64,000 nucleotides of DNA from an uncultured Bacteroides sp. (GTDB lineage: Bacteria > Bacteroidota > Bacteroidia > Bacteroidales > Bacteroidaceae). The notes under the pieces are model-generated. The model was not told where the DNA came from and searched no databases. It saw only the letters and a list, made by a program, of their open reading frames with translations. Of the stretch, positions 8,611-17,438 are shown one piece after another. The DNA lies in NCBI GenBank assembly GCA_958477465.1, contig CAUEFX010000004.1:62001-126000 (forward strand). Direction: 5' to 3'. The translations under genes and the position numbers were made by a program. The number at the start of each line of letters is the position of its first letter. The stretch's first letter is position 1.

Positions 8611-9843
8611 ATGGCACTCGTAAATGAACATTTTTTGAAATTACCGGGCAGTTACCTGTTTTCGGACATCGCAAAAAGAGTAAATACATTCAAGATAACG
8701 CATCCGAAACAGAATATCATCCGGCTGGGAATCGGAGACGTAACCCGTCCGCTGGCTCCGGCATGTATTGAAGCAATGCACAAAGCCGTAGAAGAGATGG
8801 CACATGCCGAAACATTCCGGGGATATGGTCCGGAACAAGGATACGACTTCCTTATTGAAGCGATCATTAAAAATGACTATGCCGCCCGCGGCATTCACCT
8901 TTCCAATTCGGAGGTGTTTATCAACGATGGAGCCAAAAGCGACACAGGAAATATCGGAGACATTCTTCGCCACGACAACAGTGTAGGAGTAACAGATCCG
9001 ATCTATCCGGTATATATAGACAGTAACGTGATGTGCGGCCGGGCAGGCGTATTGGAAGAAGCTACCGGAAAATGGAGCAACGTGACCTACATGCCCTGCA
9101 CCAGTGAAAACAACTTCATTCCCGCAATACCGGACAAGCGTATCGACATCATTTATCTATGCTATCCGAACAACCCGACAGGAACGACGCTGACAAAAGC
9201 GGAACTGAAAAAATGGGTGGATTATGCACTGGCCAATGATACGCTGATACTGTTCGATGCCGCCTATGAAGCATATATACAGGAAACAAACGTTCCACAC
9301 TCCATCTACGAAATAAAAGGGGCAAAGAAATGTGCGATCGAATTCCGGAGTTTCTCAAAAACAGCAGGATTCACAGGCGTACGCTGCGGATACACGATAG
9401 TTCCCAAAGAACTTACCGCAGCTACCCTCGAAGGCGACCGCATCCCATTAAACCGCTTATGGAACCGCCGGCAAAGTACCAAATTCAACGGCACCTCCTA
9501 TATCACCCAACGGGCAGCCGAAGCCATCTATACTCCGGAAGGCAAGAAACAGGTACAGGAGACCATCAACTACTATATGACCAACGCCCGTATCATGAAA
9601 GAGGGGTTGGAAAGTACCGGATTGAAAGTTTACGGAGGAGTCAACGCTCCCTACCTATGGGTAAAGACTCCTAACGGAACCGGTTCATGGAAATTCTTCG
9701 ACCAGCTACTTTATGAAGCCAATGTAGTAGGTACGCCGGGCGTAGGATTCGGGCCAAGCGGTGAAGGATACATCCGTCTTACAGCATTTGGCGAACGCAA
9801 CGATTGCATAGAGGCTATGAGACGGATAAAACAATGGATTTAA
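8611..9843 (+). CDS. dapL: LL-diaminopimelate aminotransferase
   Basis: A 410-residue fold-type I PLP enzyme that makes LL-diaminopimelate from tetrahydrodipicolinate and glutamate in one step, bypassing the acylated intermediates. Visible signatures are the N-terminal [27 protein letters not shown] before the PLP-binding Asp region, and [14 protein letters not shown], whose lysine forms the Schiff base. The length and N-terminal sequence match the Bacteroidetes/plant type DapL. It probably shares the dapF transcript. Confidence 0.95.
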   Translation: MALVNEHFLKLPGSYLFSDIAKRVNTFKITHPKQNIIRLGIGDVTRPLAPACIEAMHKAVEEMAHAETFRGYGPEQGYDFLIEAIIKNDYAARGIHLSNSEVFINDGAKSDTGNIGDILRHDNSVGVTDPIYPVYIDSNVMCGRAGVLEEATGKWSNVTYMPCTSENNFIPAIPDKRIDIIYLCYPNNPTGTTLTKAELKKWVDYALANDTLILFDAAYEAYIQETNVPHSIYEIKGAKKCAIEFRSFSKTAGFTGVRCGYTIVPKELTAATLEGDRIPLNRLWNRRQSTKFNGTSYITQRAAEAIYTPEGKKQVQETINYYMTNARIMKEGLESTGLKVYGGVNAPYLWVKTPNGTGSWKFFDQLLYEANVVGTPGVGFGPSGEGYIRLTAFGERNDCIEAMRRIKQWI

Positions 9844-9890
9844 AGGGACGCAGTCTTCATCTTTAATTTATGAATCTCAAATAAAACGAA

Positions 9891-9911
9891 ATAGTACTTG
9901 CGCGCTACTAT
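9891..9911. promoter_or_regulatory. inverted repeat upstream of the nitrogen cluster
   Basis: ATAGTA (9891-9896) and TACTAT (9906-9911) form a 6-bp inverted repeat with a 9-base spacer, 53 bases before the barrel-protein start at 9964. No TAnnTTTG element is visible nearby. It could be an operator for the barrel-glnK-amtB-glnA group, but this is inferred from position only. Confidence 0.3.
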
Positions 9912-9963
9912 ATAACAGCTGGACCGTACATCCACATTTTTCTAACTAAAAGGTAAAAAGAGA

Positions 9964-10677
9964 ATGAAAACGACAATTAACGAAAAATCAGGAAGGGTAG
10001 CAGTAGCATTATTGATGATGCTCATTTCGGCTACGATGACGGCACAAGACAAGTTTGAGATTTCACTGGGAGCTGATATTACGAGTAAATACGTATGGCG
10101 CGGCTTCGACCAGGCATCGGGTACATCCATTCAGCCCTCTTTAGGCCTGGCATACAAAGGAGTGTCCCTATCTGCATGGGGAAATACCAGTATCACCGAC
10201 TTGGAGCCAAAAGAATTCGACATCACATTGGGCTACAGCATCGGAGGATTCGGCATTGTAGTGACCGACTATTGGTGGTCCGGCGAGAGTGGCAAATACG
10301 GACATTACAAAGACAGCCACTACTTCGAAGGTGCATTGAGTTATAACTTCGGCGACCAAGTGCCTCTGACAGTTTCGGCCGCCATGATGTTTGCCGGAGC
10401 AGACAAGAATCCGGACGGTAACCAGAACTTTTCAACTTACTTCAATGCAGCTTACGACATCGCTTGTCCGGGAGAGGTCACATTGACCCCCTCTGTCGGT
10501 ATATCTACCAAATCGTATCTATACACGGGCGAGAAAATCAGCGGGTTCACAGACATTTCACTGAAAGCAGCCAAGAAGATCAAAGTGACAGAAAGTTTTT
10601 CGATCCCCATCTTTGTACAAGCTACCGTATCGCCTGTGATGGATAAGACGTATCTGGTATTCGGTATGAGTTTTTAA
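9964..10677 (+). CDS. outer-membrane beta-barrel protein linked to glnK-amtB
   Basis: This 237-residue protein has a signal sequence (basic N-terminus, hydrophobic VALLMMLISATMTAQ). The mature part alternates polar and hydrophobic residues in barrel-like strands, such as FEISLGADITSKYVWRGF, GVSLSAWGNTSI and FDITLGYSIGGFGIVVTDYWW. It ends in FGMSF, the C-terminal aromatic signature read by the BAM machinery. The substrate is not evident. It stands first in a same-strand group with glnK (37 bases downstream), amtB and glnA. That suggests passage of a nitrogen compound across the outer membrane or a sensing role, which is inference from context. Confidence 0.8.
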   Translation: MKTTINEKSGRVAVALLMMLISATMTAQDKFEISLGADITSKYVWRGFDQASGTSIQPSLGLAYKGVSLSAWGNTSITDLEPKEFDITLGYSIGGFGIVVTDYWWSGESGKYGHYKDSHYFEGALSYNFGDQVPLTVSAAMMFAGADKNPDGNQNFSTYFNAAYDIACPGEVTLTPSVGISTKSYLYTGEKISGFTDISLKAAKKIKVTESFSIPIFVQATVSPVMDKTYLVFGMSF

Positions 10678-10714
10678 GAGTTTGCAACAGGAACACATTA
10701 ATTCAATAAGGTAT

Positions 10715-11071
10715 ATGAAAAAGATTGAAGCTATTATCCGTAAAACCAAGTTCGAAGAAGTGAAAGACGCACTTCTGGAAGCGGACATCGAATGGTTCTC
10801 TTATTACGATGTAAGAGGTATAGGTAAATCACGCCAGGGACGTATCTACCGTGGAGTAGTCTATGACACAAGTTCCATAGAAAGAATACTTGTTTCGATT
10901 GTTGTACGTGACAAAAATGCGGAGAAAACCGTACAGGCTATCATCAAAGCAGCACAAACCGGTGAAATCGGTGATGGCCGTATCTTCGTCATTCCCATTG
11001 AAGATGCCATCCGCATCCGCACCGGTGAGCGGGGAGACATCGCACTTTACAATGCCGAACAGGAACGATAA
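10715..11071 (+). CDS. glnK: P-II nitrogen regulatory protein
   Basis: This 118-residue P-II protein is called from the ATG at 10715 (MKKIEAIIRKTKFEEVKDAL). An upstream in-frame extension of 11 residues is unlikely because P-II proteins begin with the MKKIEAII strand. The T-loop reads IYRGVVYDT, with Tyr50 at the position of the uridylylated Tyr51 of E. coli. The B-loop GEIGDGRIFV and the C-loop IRTGERG that bind ATP/ADP are intact. It should bind AmtB and control ammonium uptake according to 2-oxoglutarate and adenylate levels. amtB begins 85 bases later. Confidence 0.94.
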   Translation: MKKIEAIIRKTKFEEVKDALLEADIEWFSYYDVRGIGKSRQGRIYRGVVYDTSSIERILVSIVVRDKNAEKTVQAIIKAAQTGEIGDGRIFVIPIEDAIRIRTGERGDIALYNAEQER

Positions 11072-11156
11072 GACGGAAAAACGGAAGATTTCCCACATCA
11101 GTTCCGGGGTTACCCAAACAACACTATCAAGTATTATAAAACAACAGATTAACATT

Positions 11157-12611
11157 ATGGACACATATAGAAAACATACCATTGCAAAGCTGTGGATAGC
11201 CGGTGCTGTACTTTTCGCACTGTGCTTCGCCACGGAGACATTGGCTCAGGATACATTAACCGCCGCTGACGATGCAGCAGCAACGGCTGCAACAGCGGTA
11301 GCAACAGAAATAACCGCCGTAACAGTAGAAACTCCGGATACCCCAACGACTCCGGATACGATAGGAGAATTAGCCAACGGACTAAATACCGTATGGATGC
11401 TGCTTGCAGCCATGTTGGTATTCTTCATGCAGCCGGGATTCGCATTGGTGGAAGCCGGTTTCACACGAGTGAAAAATACCGCCAATATCCTGATGAAGAA
11501 CTTCGTCGATTTCATGTTCGGATCCCTGCTCTATTGGTTCATCGGTTTCGGATTGATGTTCGGTGCAGGCGGCTTCATCGGAATGCCACATTTCTTCGAT
11601 CTTTCGTTTTACAGTGGTGACGGACTGCCGACAGAAGGTTTTCTGGTATTCCAGACCGTATTTTGTGCAACGGCAGCCACCATTGTTTCGGGTGCCATGG
11701 CAGAACGCACCAAATTCTCCATGTACGTTGTGTATACCATATTTATCAGTGTATTGATCTACCCGATCTCCGGTCATTGGACGTGGGGCGGCGGATGGCT
11801 GATGAATGGTGAAGAGGGTTCCTTCATGATGAATCTATTCGGCACGACTTTCCATGACTTTGCCGGTTCTACGGTAGTACACTCCGTAGGTGGCTGGATA
11901 GCACTGGTAGGTGCCGCCATTCTGGGTCCGCGTATCGGGAAATACGGAAAAGACGGAAAATCAAAAGCTATCCCGGGACACAATCTTACCATTGCAGCCT
12001 TAGGTGTATTTATCCTTTGGTTCGGTTGGTTCGGCTTCAACCCCGGTTCACAGTTGGCTGCCGCTACCACTGCCGATCAGGTAGCTATCTCACATGTTTT
12101 CCTTACAACCAACCTTGCAGCTTGCGCCGGTGGATTCTTTGCCCTGATGGTAAGTTGGTGGAAATACGGAAAACCATCTTTGTCACTTACGCTGAACGGC
12201 ATTCTTGCCGGACTGGTAGGTATCACGGCCGGATGCGACTGTGTGTCGGCAACAGGTGCTGCCCTCATCGGCGCTATCTGTGGTGTCGTAATGATATTCT
12301 CTGTTGACTTTATCGATAAGGTGTTAAAGATAGACGATCCGGTGGGTGCAAGTTCGGTACATGGTGTTTGCGGTTTTCTCGGCACGATTCTTACCGGATT
12401 ATTCTCCACGAGTGAAGGCGTATTCTACACGGGTACTTTCGGATTCTTCGGCGCACAGTTATTCGGAGCAGTGGTTGTCGGATGCTGGGCTGCCGGTATG
12501 GGTTTCGCTATCTTCAAATCACTCGATAAGATCCACGGATTACGCGTTCCGGCACGTATCGAAGAGGAAGGACTCGATATTTACGAACATGGAGAGTCAG
12601 CATACAACTGA
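11157..12611 (+). CDS. amtB: ammonium transporter
   Basis: A 484-residue Amt/Mep/Rh-family channel. The start at 11157 is chosen because it begins a signal sequence (LWIAGAVLFALCFATETLAQ), while the longer open frame overlaps glnK. An unusual Ala/Thr-rich linker of about 40 residues follows (TAADDAAATAATAVATEITA), then PTTPDTIGELANGLNTVWML and 11 membrane segments. Family landmarks include MQPGFALVEAGFTRVKN, DFAGSTVVHSVGGW with the first pore histidine, and DDPVGASSVHGVCGFLG with the second. It is expected to be gated by GlnK encoded upstream. Confidence 0.94.
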   Translation: MDTYRKHTIAKLWIAGAVLFALCFATETLAQDTLTAADDAAATAATAVATEITAVTVETPDTPTTPDTIGELANGLNTVWMLLAAMLVFFMQPGFALVEAGFTRVKNTANILMKNFVDFMFGSLLYWFIGFGLMFGAGGFIGMPHFFDLSFYSGDGLPTEGFLVFQTVFCATAATIVSGAMAERTKFSMYVVYTIFISVLIYPISGHWTWGGGWLMNGEEGSFMMNLFGTTFHDFAGSTVVHSVGGWIALVGAAILGPRIGKYGKDGKSKAIPGHNLTIAALGVFILWFGWFGFNPGSQLAAATTADQVAISHVFLTTNLAACAGGFFALMVSWWKYGKPSLSLTLNGILAGLVGITAGCDCVSATGAALIGAICGVVMIFSVDFIDKVLKIDDPVGASSVHGVCGFLGTILTGLFSTSEGVFYTGTFGFFGAQLFGAVVVGCWAAGMGFAIFKSLDKIHGLRVPARIEEEGLDIYEHGESAYN

Positions 12612-12742
12612 TAATTTGTGAATTATGATTTATCGATTATGAATTGCCATGCAGATTAACAATACAGACAGTTCATCAATCGATAATTCATAAGTCATAG
12701 ATCATAAAACCAAAAATCATAATTCATAAATCACAAAATTTT
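12612..12742. repeat. ATTCATAAATC-type AT-rich repeats upstream of glnA
   Basis: The amtB-glnA gap is built largely from variants of ATTCATAAATC and its complement. GTGAATTATGATTTAT near 12619 is mirrored by ATCATAATTCATAAATCAC near 12717-12735, so the gap could fold on itself. Related words occur before gltD (2757-2850), asnB (4280-4318) and ansA (24105-24150). Confidence 0.5.
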
Positions 12743-14932
12743 ATGTCAAAACTTAGATTCAGAGTCGTAGAGACAGCTTTCAAGAAGAAAGCAGTTGAAG
12801 TGGTTACTCCCACAGAACGCCCTTCGGAGTATTTCGCGAAGTACGTGTTCAACAAAGAGAAGATGTTCAAATACCTGTCAAGCAGTGTATACAACAAGCT
12901 GATTGACGTAATTGACAACGGCGCTCCGTTAGATCGGAACATCGCCGATGAGGTGGCCGCCGGAATGAAAAAGTGGGCCATCGAAATGGGAGCTACCCAC
13001 TATACACACTGGTTTGCTCCGCTCACCGAAGGCACGGCCGAAAAGCACGATGCTTTCATAGAGCACGACGGCAAAGGCGGAGTGATGGAAGAGTTTACAG
13101 GCAAGCTGCTTGTTCAGCAAGAACCGGATGCTTCCTCTTTCCCCAATGGCGGTATACGCAATACATTCGAAGCCCGCGGATACTCCGCATGGGACCCCTC
13201 ATCACCGGCATTCATCGTTGACGACACACTGTGCATCCCCACTATATTCATAGCCTATACAGGTGAATCACTCGACTACAAAGCACCACTTCTCAAAGCA
13301 CTGAGAGCAGTGGATAAAGCGGCTGTCGATGTTTGTCACTACTTCAATCCGGAGGTGAAGAAAGTAGTAGCCTACCTGGGTTGGGAACAAGAATATTTTC
13401 TGGTAGACGAAGGCCTTTATGCCGCCCGCCCCGATTTATTGCTGACAGGCCGTACACTGATGGGCCACGACAGCGCTAAAAACCAGCAGTTGGAGGACCA
13501 CTATTTCGGTGCCATCCCTACCCGTGTGGCAGCTTTCATGAAAGACCTCGAAATTGAAGCCTTAAAATTAGGAATACCCGTCAAGACCCGCCATAACGAA
13601 GTTGCCCCGAACCAGTTCGAACTGGCTCCCATCTTCGAAGAATGCAACCTGGCAAACGACCACAACCTGCTCGTCATGTCACTGATGCGCAAGGTCAGCC
13701 GCCGTCATGGATTCCGTGTATTGCTGCACGAAAAGCCGTTCAAAGGTGTAAACGGTAGCGGAAAACACAACAACTGGTCATTGGGAACAGACACCGGTAT
13801 CCTGTTGATGGGACCGGGTAAGACTCCGGAAGAGAACCTCCGCTTTGTGACATTCATAGTCAATACGCTAATGGCGGTTTACCATCACAACGGGTTATTG
13901 AAAGCATCTATTTCGAGTGCGACAAACGCTCATCGTCTGGGCGCCAACGAAGCACCTCCTGCAATCATCTCCTCTTTCCTCGGCAAACAGCTGTCACAAG
14001 TGCTGGAACATATCGAGGAAAGCACGAAAGACGACTTGCTGAGTCTCGGTGGAAAGCAGGGTATGAAACTGGATATTCCACAGATTCCGGAACTTCTGAT
14101 CGATAACACCGACCGGAATCGTACCTCTCCTTTCGCATTCACAGGAAACCGCTTTGAGTTCCGTGCAGTAGGCTCGGAAGCCAACTGTGCCAGTGCCATG
14201 ATTGCCTTGAACTCAGCCGTTGCCGCTCAATTGAAGAAGTTCAAGAAGGATGTCGACGCTTTGATAGAGAAAGGAGAGCCGAAGATTTCCGCTATCCTCG
14301 AAGTCATCCGTACATATATCAAGGAGTGCAAACCCATTCACTTCGACGGTAACGGATACAGCGACGAGTGGAAAGAAGAGGCCAAGAAACGCGGTCTGGA
14401 TTGCGAGACCAGCGTACCCCTCATTTTCGATAATTATCTGAAGCCGGAAACAATCGCCTTGTTCGAATCTGTCGGTGTAATGACGAAAAAGGAGCTGGAA
14501 GCCCGCAATGAGGTAAAATGGGAGATGTATACGAAGAAAATACAAATTGAAGCCCGTGTATTGGGCGATCTGGCAATGAACCACATCATTCCGGTTGCCA
14601 CCCAATACCAGACGGATCTGATAGATAATGTATACAAAATGAAATCTCTCTTCCCCGAAGAAAAGGCTGCCAAATTATCAGCTAAGAACCTGGAACTTAT
14701 TGAAGAGATTGCTGACCGCACCGCATTCATCAAAGAGCATGTAGATGCTATGGTGGAAGCCCGTAAAGTAGCAAACAAGATAGAGAGTGAACGCGAAAAG
14801 GCCATTGCTTATCACGATACCATCGTGCCGGCTCTGGAAGAGATCCGCTACCACATCGACAAACTCGAACTCATTGTCGACAATCAGATGTGGACACTGC
14901 CCAAATACAGGGAATTGTTATTTATCAGATAG
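12743..14932 (+). CDS. glnA: glutamine synthetase type III
   Basis: This 729-residue protein is much longer than GSI (about 470) and has the GSIII layout described from B. fragilis. It has an N-terminal extension (FRVVETAFKKKAVEVVTP), a catalytic core with GWEQEYFLVD (Glu metal ligands), RHNEVAPNQFELAPIFEE, NGSGKHNNWSLGTDTG (ATP/ammonium site) and NRTSPFAFTGNRFEFR, and a helical C-terminal extension. It makes glutamine from glutamate, ammonia and ATP and supplies GltBD and AsnB. It is last in the glnK-amtB-glnA group. A strong terminator follows at 15063. Confidence 0.96.
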   Translation: MSKLRFRVVETAFKKKAVEVVTPTERPSEYFAKYVFNKEKMFKYLSSSVYNKLIDVIDNGAPLDRNIADEVAAGMKKWAIEMGATHYTHWFAPLTEGTAEKHDAFIEHDGKGGVMEEFTGKLLVQQEPDASSFPNGGIRNTFEARGYSAWDPSSPAFIVDDTLCIPTIFIAYTGESLDYKAPLLKALRAVDKAAVDVCHYFNPEVKKVVAYLGWEQEYFLVDEGLYAARPDLLLTGRTLMGHDSAKNQQLEDHYFGAIPTRVAAFMKDLEIEALKLGIPVKTRHNEVAPNQFELAPIFEECNLANDHNLLVMSLMRKVSRRHGFRVLLHEKPFKGVNGSGKHNNWSLGTDTGILLMGPGKTPEENLRFVTFIVNTLMAVYHHNGLLKASISSATNAHRLGANEAPPAIISSFLGKQLSQVLEHIEESTKDDLLSLGGKQGMKLDIPQIPELLIDNTDRNRTSPFAFTGNRFEFRAVGSEANCASAMIALNSAVAAQLKKFKKDVDALIEKGEPKISAILEVIRTYIKECKPIHFDGNGYSDEWKEEAKKRGLDCETSVPLIFDNYLKPETIALFESVGVMTKKELEARNEVKWEMYTKKIQIEARVLGDLAMNHIIPVATQYQTDLIDNVYKMKSLFPEEKAAKLSAKNLELIEEIADRTAFIKEHVDAMVEARKVANKIESEREKAIAYHDTIVPALEEIRYHIDKLELIVDNQMWTLPKYRELLFIR

Positions 14933-14956
14933 AGGTGAAGTAATGAATGAAACAGG

Positions 14957-15013
14957 GATCAGTGATAAGCAATTGCGTTATACAGACGCATGACACGAAT
15001 CATATCACTGATC
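14957..15013. repeat. GATCAGTGAT inverted repeat downstream of glnA
   Basis: GATCAGTGAT (14957-14966) and ATCACTGATC (15004-15013) form a perfect 10-bp inverted repeat with a 37-base loop. The left arm continues into AAGC and the right into GCTTATCATTATTTT. The words AATGAAACAG, AGTGATAAGC and GCTTATCA are shared with the element at 6880-7005, so the two look like members of one repeat family at gene ends. Confidence 0.6.
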
Positions 15014-15062
15014 GCTTATCATTATTTTCTATTTCTTTTGTTGGTTGTTTTAAGTTTGCAGG

Positions 15063-15094
15063 GAGGATTGCCGTGAGGCAATCCTCTTCTTTTG
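15063..15094 (+). terminator. intrinsic terminator of glnA
   Basis: GAGGATTGCC (15063-15072), loop GTGA and GGCAATCCTC (15077-15086) make a perfect 10-bp stem followed by TTCTTTTG. It also lies at the 3' end of the convergent DUF308 gene. Confidence 0.85.
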
Positions 15095-15096
15095 TC

Positions 15097-15663
15097 TTAT
15101 TCTATAATCTTAGCATCCTCTATATCATCCGATATAGGTTTCTGCGGCTTACGACGGGTAAACTTAAACCAATTGATTAATTCGGAAACGGCATAAACAA
15201 GGCTGCTGATGCCGATAATCATAAATGCCGTATTGCGTGCTCCCGTGGGATTGAACAGTGCTACAATGCCGGCAAGCAGGATCAGAGACGGCACCACATA
15301 GAATGCGGCGGGCACCACTGTCCAACGGCGCGCCATTGAGAGCGAAGCAATCTGTTGCACGCCACCCAAAATCAGGATGAATCCCAAAAGGAACATCAGC
15401 ACATCGGCAAAGAAAGCCGGCATTATGATCAGCCAAAGACCGAAAAGCAAGCTGCCCGTTCCTTCTATCGGAAAACGGCGCGGCATGCCTTCCTCGGATT
15501 TCACTCCAAAGTAGCTGATGATGGAAATCAAACCGGGAATAAGAAACAACGCCCCAAGCGTAATCACAAGATACTGCACCGCAACATCCGGCCAGAGAAC
15601 AAGTACCAAACCGATAATCAATGCGCAGACAATACGGATAAGAGAATAATTCATCGTTTTCAT
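15097..15663 (-). CDS. DUF308 / HdeD-like membrane protein
   Basis: This 188-residue protein has about six hydrophobic segments (LIRIVCALIIGLVLVLWP, YLVITLGALFLIPGLISII, LLFGLWLIIMPAFFADVLMFLLGFILILGGV and others). They are arranged as repeated two-helix units with a WP/MP turn, the pattern of the DUF308 family to which E. coli HdeD belongs. HdeD is linked to acid resistance, but the biochemical role of the family is unknown. The C-terminal tail is basic and then acidic (FTRRKPQKPISDDIEDAK). The start could be Met1 or Met4. It appears to be monocistronic. Confidence 0.8.
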   Translation of the reverse strand: MKTMNYSLIRIVCALIIGLVLVLWPDVAVQYLVITLGALFLIPGLISIISYFGVKSEEGMPRRFPIEGTGSLLFGLWLIIMPAFFADVLMFLLGFILILGGVQQIASLSMARRWTVVPAAFYVVPSLILLAGIVALFNPTGARNTAFMIIGISSLVYAVSELINWFKFTRRKPQKPISDDIEDAKIIE

Positions 15664-15724
15664 AATTTTCTATCTATTTTTAACAGGCTTCAGCCCAATT
15701 CTTTTGCGAATATACGGACTATTT

Positions 15725-16870
15725 TTACAATGCACTTTCCAATATTTCTTTGGCAACCTTACCTGTCACATCTCCATTCTCGCCGTATTTTGCTCCGCGG
15801 GCATTGAAACGCCGTTCTATTTCGTCAATGGTCTCTTTGCCGATGCCCTCCTCGCTTAGCCGGGTGGTCAGCCCCAATGACCGGAAAAACTCTTCCGTAC
15901 ATCGGATGGCCTCATCGATACGTTCTTCCCGTGTGCCGGAAGTGATTCCCCATACCCTTTCGCCGTATTGCAGTATCTTCTCTCCTTTCGATTTGCGCAG
16001 TACGCGTAAAGTGGCCGGGTAAACGATAGCCAGGGTATGGCCGTGTGTCAGCCCGTGCAGAGCGGTCAGCTCATGACCAATCATGTGGGTGGCCCAGTCT
16101 TGCGATACTCCCATGGCAATAAACCCGTTCAATCCCATCGTAGCCGAAAGCATAAAGTCTGCCATCAGCTGATAGTCATGCTGGTTCTCACGGATTTTCG
16201 GTGCAATCTCTACGAGTGTTTGCAAGATGCCCTCCGCCCAACGGTCCATCAGACGGCTTTGTCCCGGAGTCGTCATATACTGTTCTACCACATGCACAAA
16301 AGTATCGGCAATGCCGCAAGCCACCTGATGAGGGGGCAATGTAAACGTTACTTCGGGATCAAGAATCGAGAACAACGGATAGTTGGCATAAAAAGGATAC
16401 TTCTCCTTTGTTTCGCGTCTCGATATGACAGCACCGTTGTTCATCTCAGAGCCCGTAGCAGGCAAGGTAAGTACGGTAGCAAGAGGCACGGTTTCCGTTG
16501 CGGGCCGTCCGGCTGTCACCAGATCCCAGGCATCACCCTCATACAGCAATCCGGCAGAAATCAGTTTCGTGCCGTCGATTACCGATCCACCGCCTACTGC
16601 CAGCAGATAATCCACCTTATTCTCTTTCCCCAAAGCAATCGCTTTTCTCAATGTCTCAATAGCCGGATTGGGTTCTATTCCCCAAAACTCCACAGTAAAG
16701 TACCCTTTAAGGGCATCTGTCACTTGCTGGTACACTCCATTCTTTTTCACACTTCCTCCACCGAAAGTGATCATGATCCGTTTATCGGACGGGATCTCTT
16801 TGCTCAACCGGGCAATCATCCCACGGCCCATAATAAGCTTAACAGGATTTTGAAAAATAAAATTATCCAT
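15725..16870 (-). CDS. iron-containing alcohol dehydrogenase (YqhD/BdhA type)
   Basis: A 381-residue group III dehydrogenase. The start at 16870 (MDNFIFQNPVKLIMGRGMI) fits the family. The longer open frame to 16942 runs through the promoter. The Rossmann-like part has FGGGSVKKNGVYQ and the NAD(P)-binding AVGGGSVIDGTKLIS. Metal ligands are expected in CGIADTFVHVVEQY and THMIGHELTALHGLTHGHTL (Asp and three His). It resembles E. coli YqhD and clostridial butanol dehydrogenases, which reduce aldehydes with NADPH. The substrate here is unknown, and detoxification of aldehydes or fermentation balance are possible. Confidence 0.92.
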   Translation of the reverse strand: MDNFIFQNPVKLIMGRGMIARLSKEIPSDKRIMITFGGGSVKKNGVYQQVTDALKGYFTVEFWGIEPNPAIETLRKAIALGKENKVDYLLAVGGGSVIDGTKLISAGLLYEGDAWDLVTAGRPATETVPLATVLTLPATGSEMNNGAVISRRETKEKYPFYANYPLFSILDPEVTFTLPPHQVACGIADTFVHVVEQYMTTPGQSRLMDRWAEGILQTLVEIAPKIRENQHDYQLMADFMLSATMGLNGFIAMGVSQDWATHMIGHELTALHGLTHGHTLAIVYPATLRVLRKSKGEKILQYGERVWGITSGTREERIDEAIRCTEEFFRSLGLTTRLSEEGIGKETIDEIERRFNARGAKYGENGDVTGKVAKEILESAL

Positions 16871-16900
16871 TGTTTTTACTATTTTTATTAATAACAGATA

Positions 16901-16908
16901 CAAAGATA
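16901..16908 (-). promoter_or_regulatory. -7 element for the alcohol dehydrogenase gene
   Basis: The complement of CAAAGATA reads TATCTTTG, matching TAnnTTTG, 31 bases upstream of the chosen start codon. A -33 element at the usual distance is not obvious. Confidence 0.6.
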
Positions 16909-16942
16909 ACAATCCTGACACAATATCAGAACAAATTTCCAT

Positions 16943-16986
16943 AAAAACAACCGGCCGCCTGTTTCACTGGAAAAAGACAGCCGGCC
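16943..16986 (-). terminator. intrinsic terminator downstream of the small membrane gene
   Basis: On the minus strand GGCCGGCTGT and ACAGGCGGCC form a 10-bp stem with one mismatch, followed by GGTTGTTTTT. It separates the 36-codon gene from the alcohol dehydrogenase gene, which has its own promoter. This supports separate transcription of the small gene. Confidence 0.7.
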
Positions 16987-16992
16987 ATTACA

Positions 16993-17103
16993 TCAATTTA
17001 CCGGCAGCCATGCACTTATATCTTCAGCTACCATAAGCCAGTACAACAACAAAAAAATAAAAATAACGACGGCAATTGCGATAAGCGCTCTCTTTGGTTT
17101 CAT
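16993..17103 (-). CDS. 36-residue single-pass membrane protein
   Basis: A short frame from ATG at 17103 to TGA encodes a basic N-terminus (MKPKRA), one strongly hydrophobic helix (LIAIAVVIFIFLLLYWLMV) and an amphipathic tail (AEDISAWLPVN). The charge distribution fits an N-in single-pass inner-membrane peptide. A terminator follows 7 bases after the stop, and the gene is divergent from the trp operon. No homologue is recognised. Support comes from the composition, the positive-inside layout and the terminator. No convincing promoter was found. Confidence 0.6.
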   Translation of the reverse strand: MKPKRALIAIAVVIFIFLLLYWLMVAEDISAWLPVN

Positions 17104-17279
17104 AATCGGTTTCTGTTAAATATGAATTGCATAAAGAAACAAATCCGAGAAAGAAAATGTTTACGCACTGCTTCCTTAAAAGCCTGTTCGAATTTTGCAC
17201 AAAAGAAGCTGATAATAGCTTTAAGGGGAAAGTTTAAACAGGACCCGACACTACATAATAAAAAAAAAGACAGATTTTA

Positions 17280-17310
17280 TTTGCGATTTCAAACATTATG
17301 CTTATATTTG
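17280..17310 (+). promoter_or_regulatory. trp operon promoter
   Basis: TTTG at 17280-17283, a spacer of 19 bases and TATATTTG at 17303-17310 form a full match to the Bacteroides consensus. Transcription should start a few bases downstream, about 20 bases before the leader-peptide ATG at 17334. Confidence 0.85.
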
Positions 17311-17333
17311 CCCCCGTTAAACAACAAAAGACA

Positions 17334-17396
17334 ATGAGAACAATGTTAATGAATACATATTGGTGGTGGCGCCCGTTACAACTCCGACAGTCGTAA
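17334..17396 (+). CDS. trpL: trp operon leader peptide
   Basis: A 20-codon frame carries three consecutive tryptophan codons (17361-17369, residues 10-12, context NTYWWWRP) and ends in TAA at 17394. It lies between the trp promoter and the attenuator stem. Stalling of a ribosome at the Trp codons when charged tRNA-Trp is scarce is the expected sensor. The last sense codons contain CGACAG (17385-17390), complementary to CTGTCG (17454-17459) in the attenuator's left arm. The arrangement resembles the Bacteroid-trp motif reported from comparative genomics. Confidence 0.85.
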   Translation: MRTMLMNTYWWWRPLQLRQS

Positions 17397-17438
17397 GGGA
17401 GCAGTGCTCGTATGTATATACCTCATTAAAGATATAGC

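Noticed and set aside
16037..16891. 284-codon open frame opposite the alcohol dehydrogenase
   Set aside because: Shadow of a conserved gene; the translation is rich in His/Arg/Ser with no domain pattern.
17122..17337. 71-codon frame upstream of trpL
   Set aside because: It spans the trp promoter and ends inside the leader peptide start; the composition is not protein-like.
17416..17431. 16-base identity (ATATACCTCATTAAAG) between the trp leader and 31815-31830
   Set aside because: A single 16-base match is not far from chance expectation in a 64-kb window and the contexts differ.
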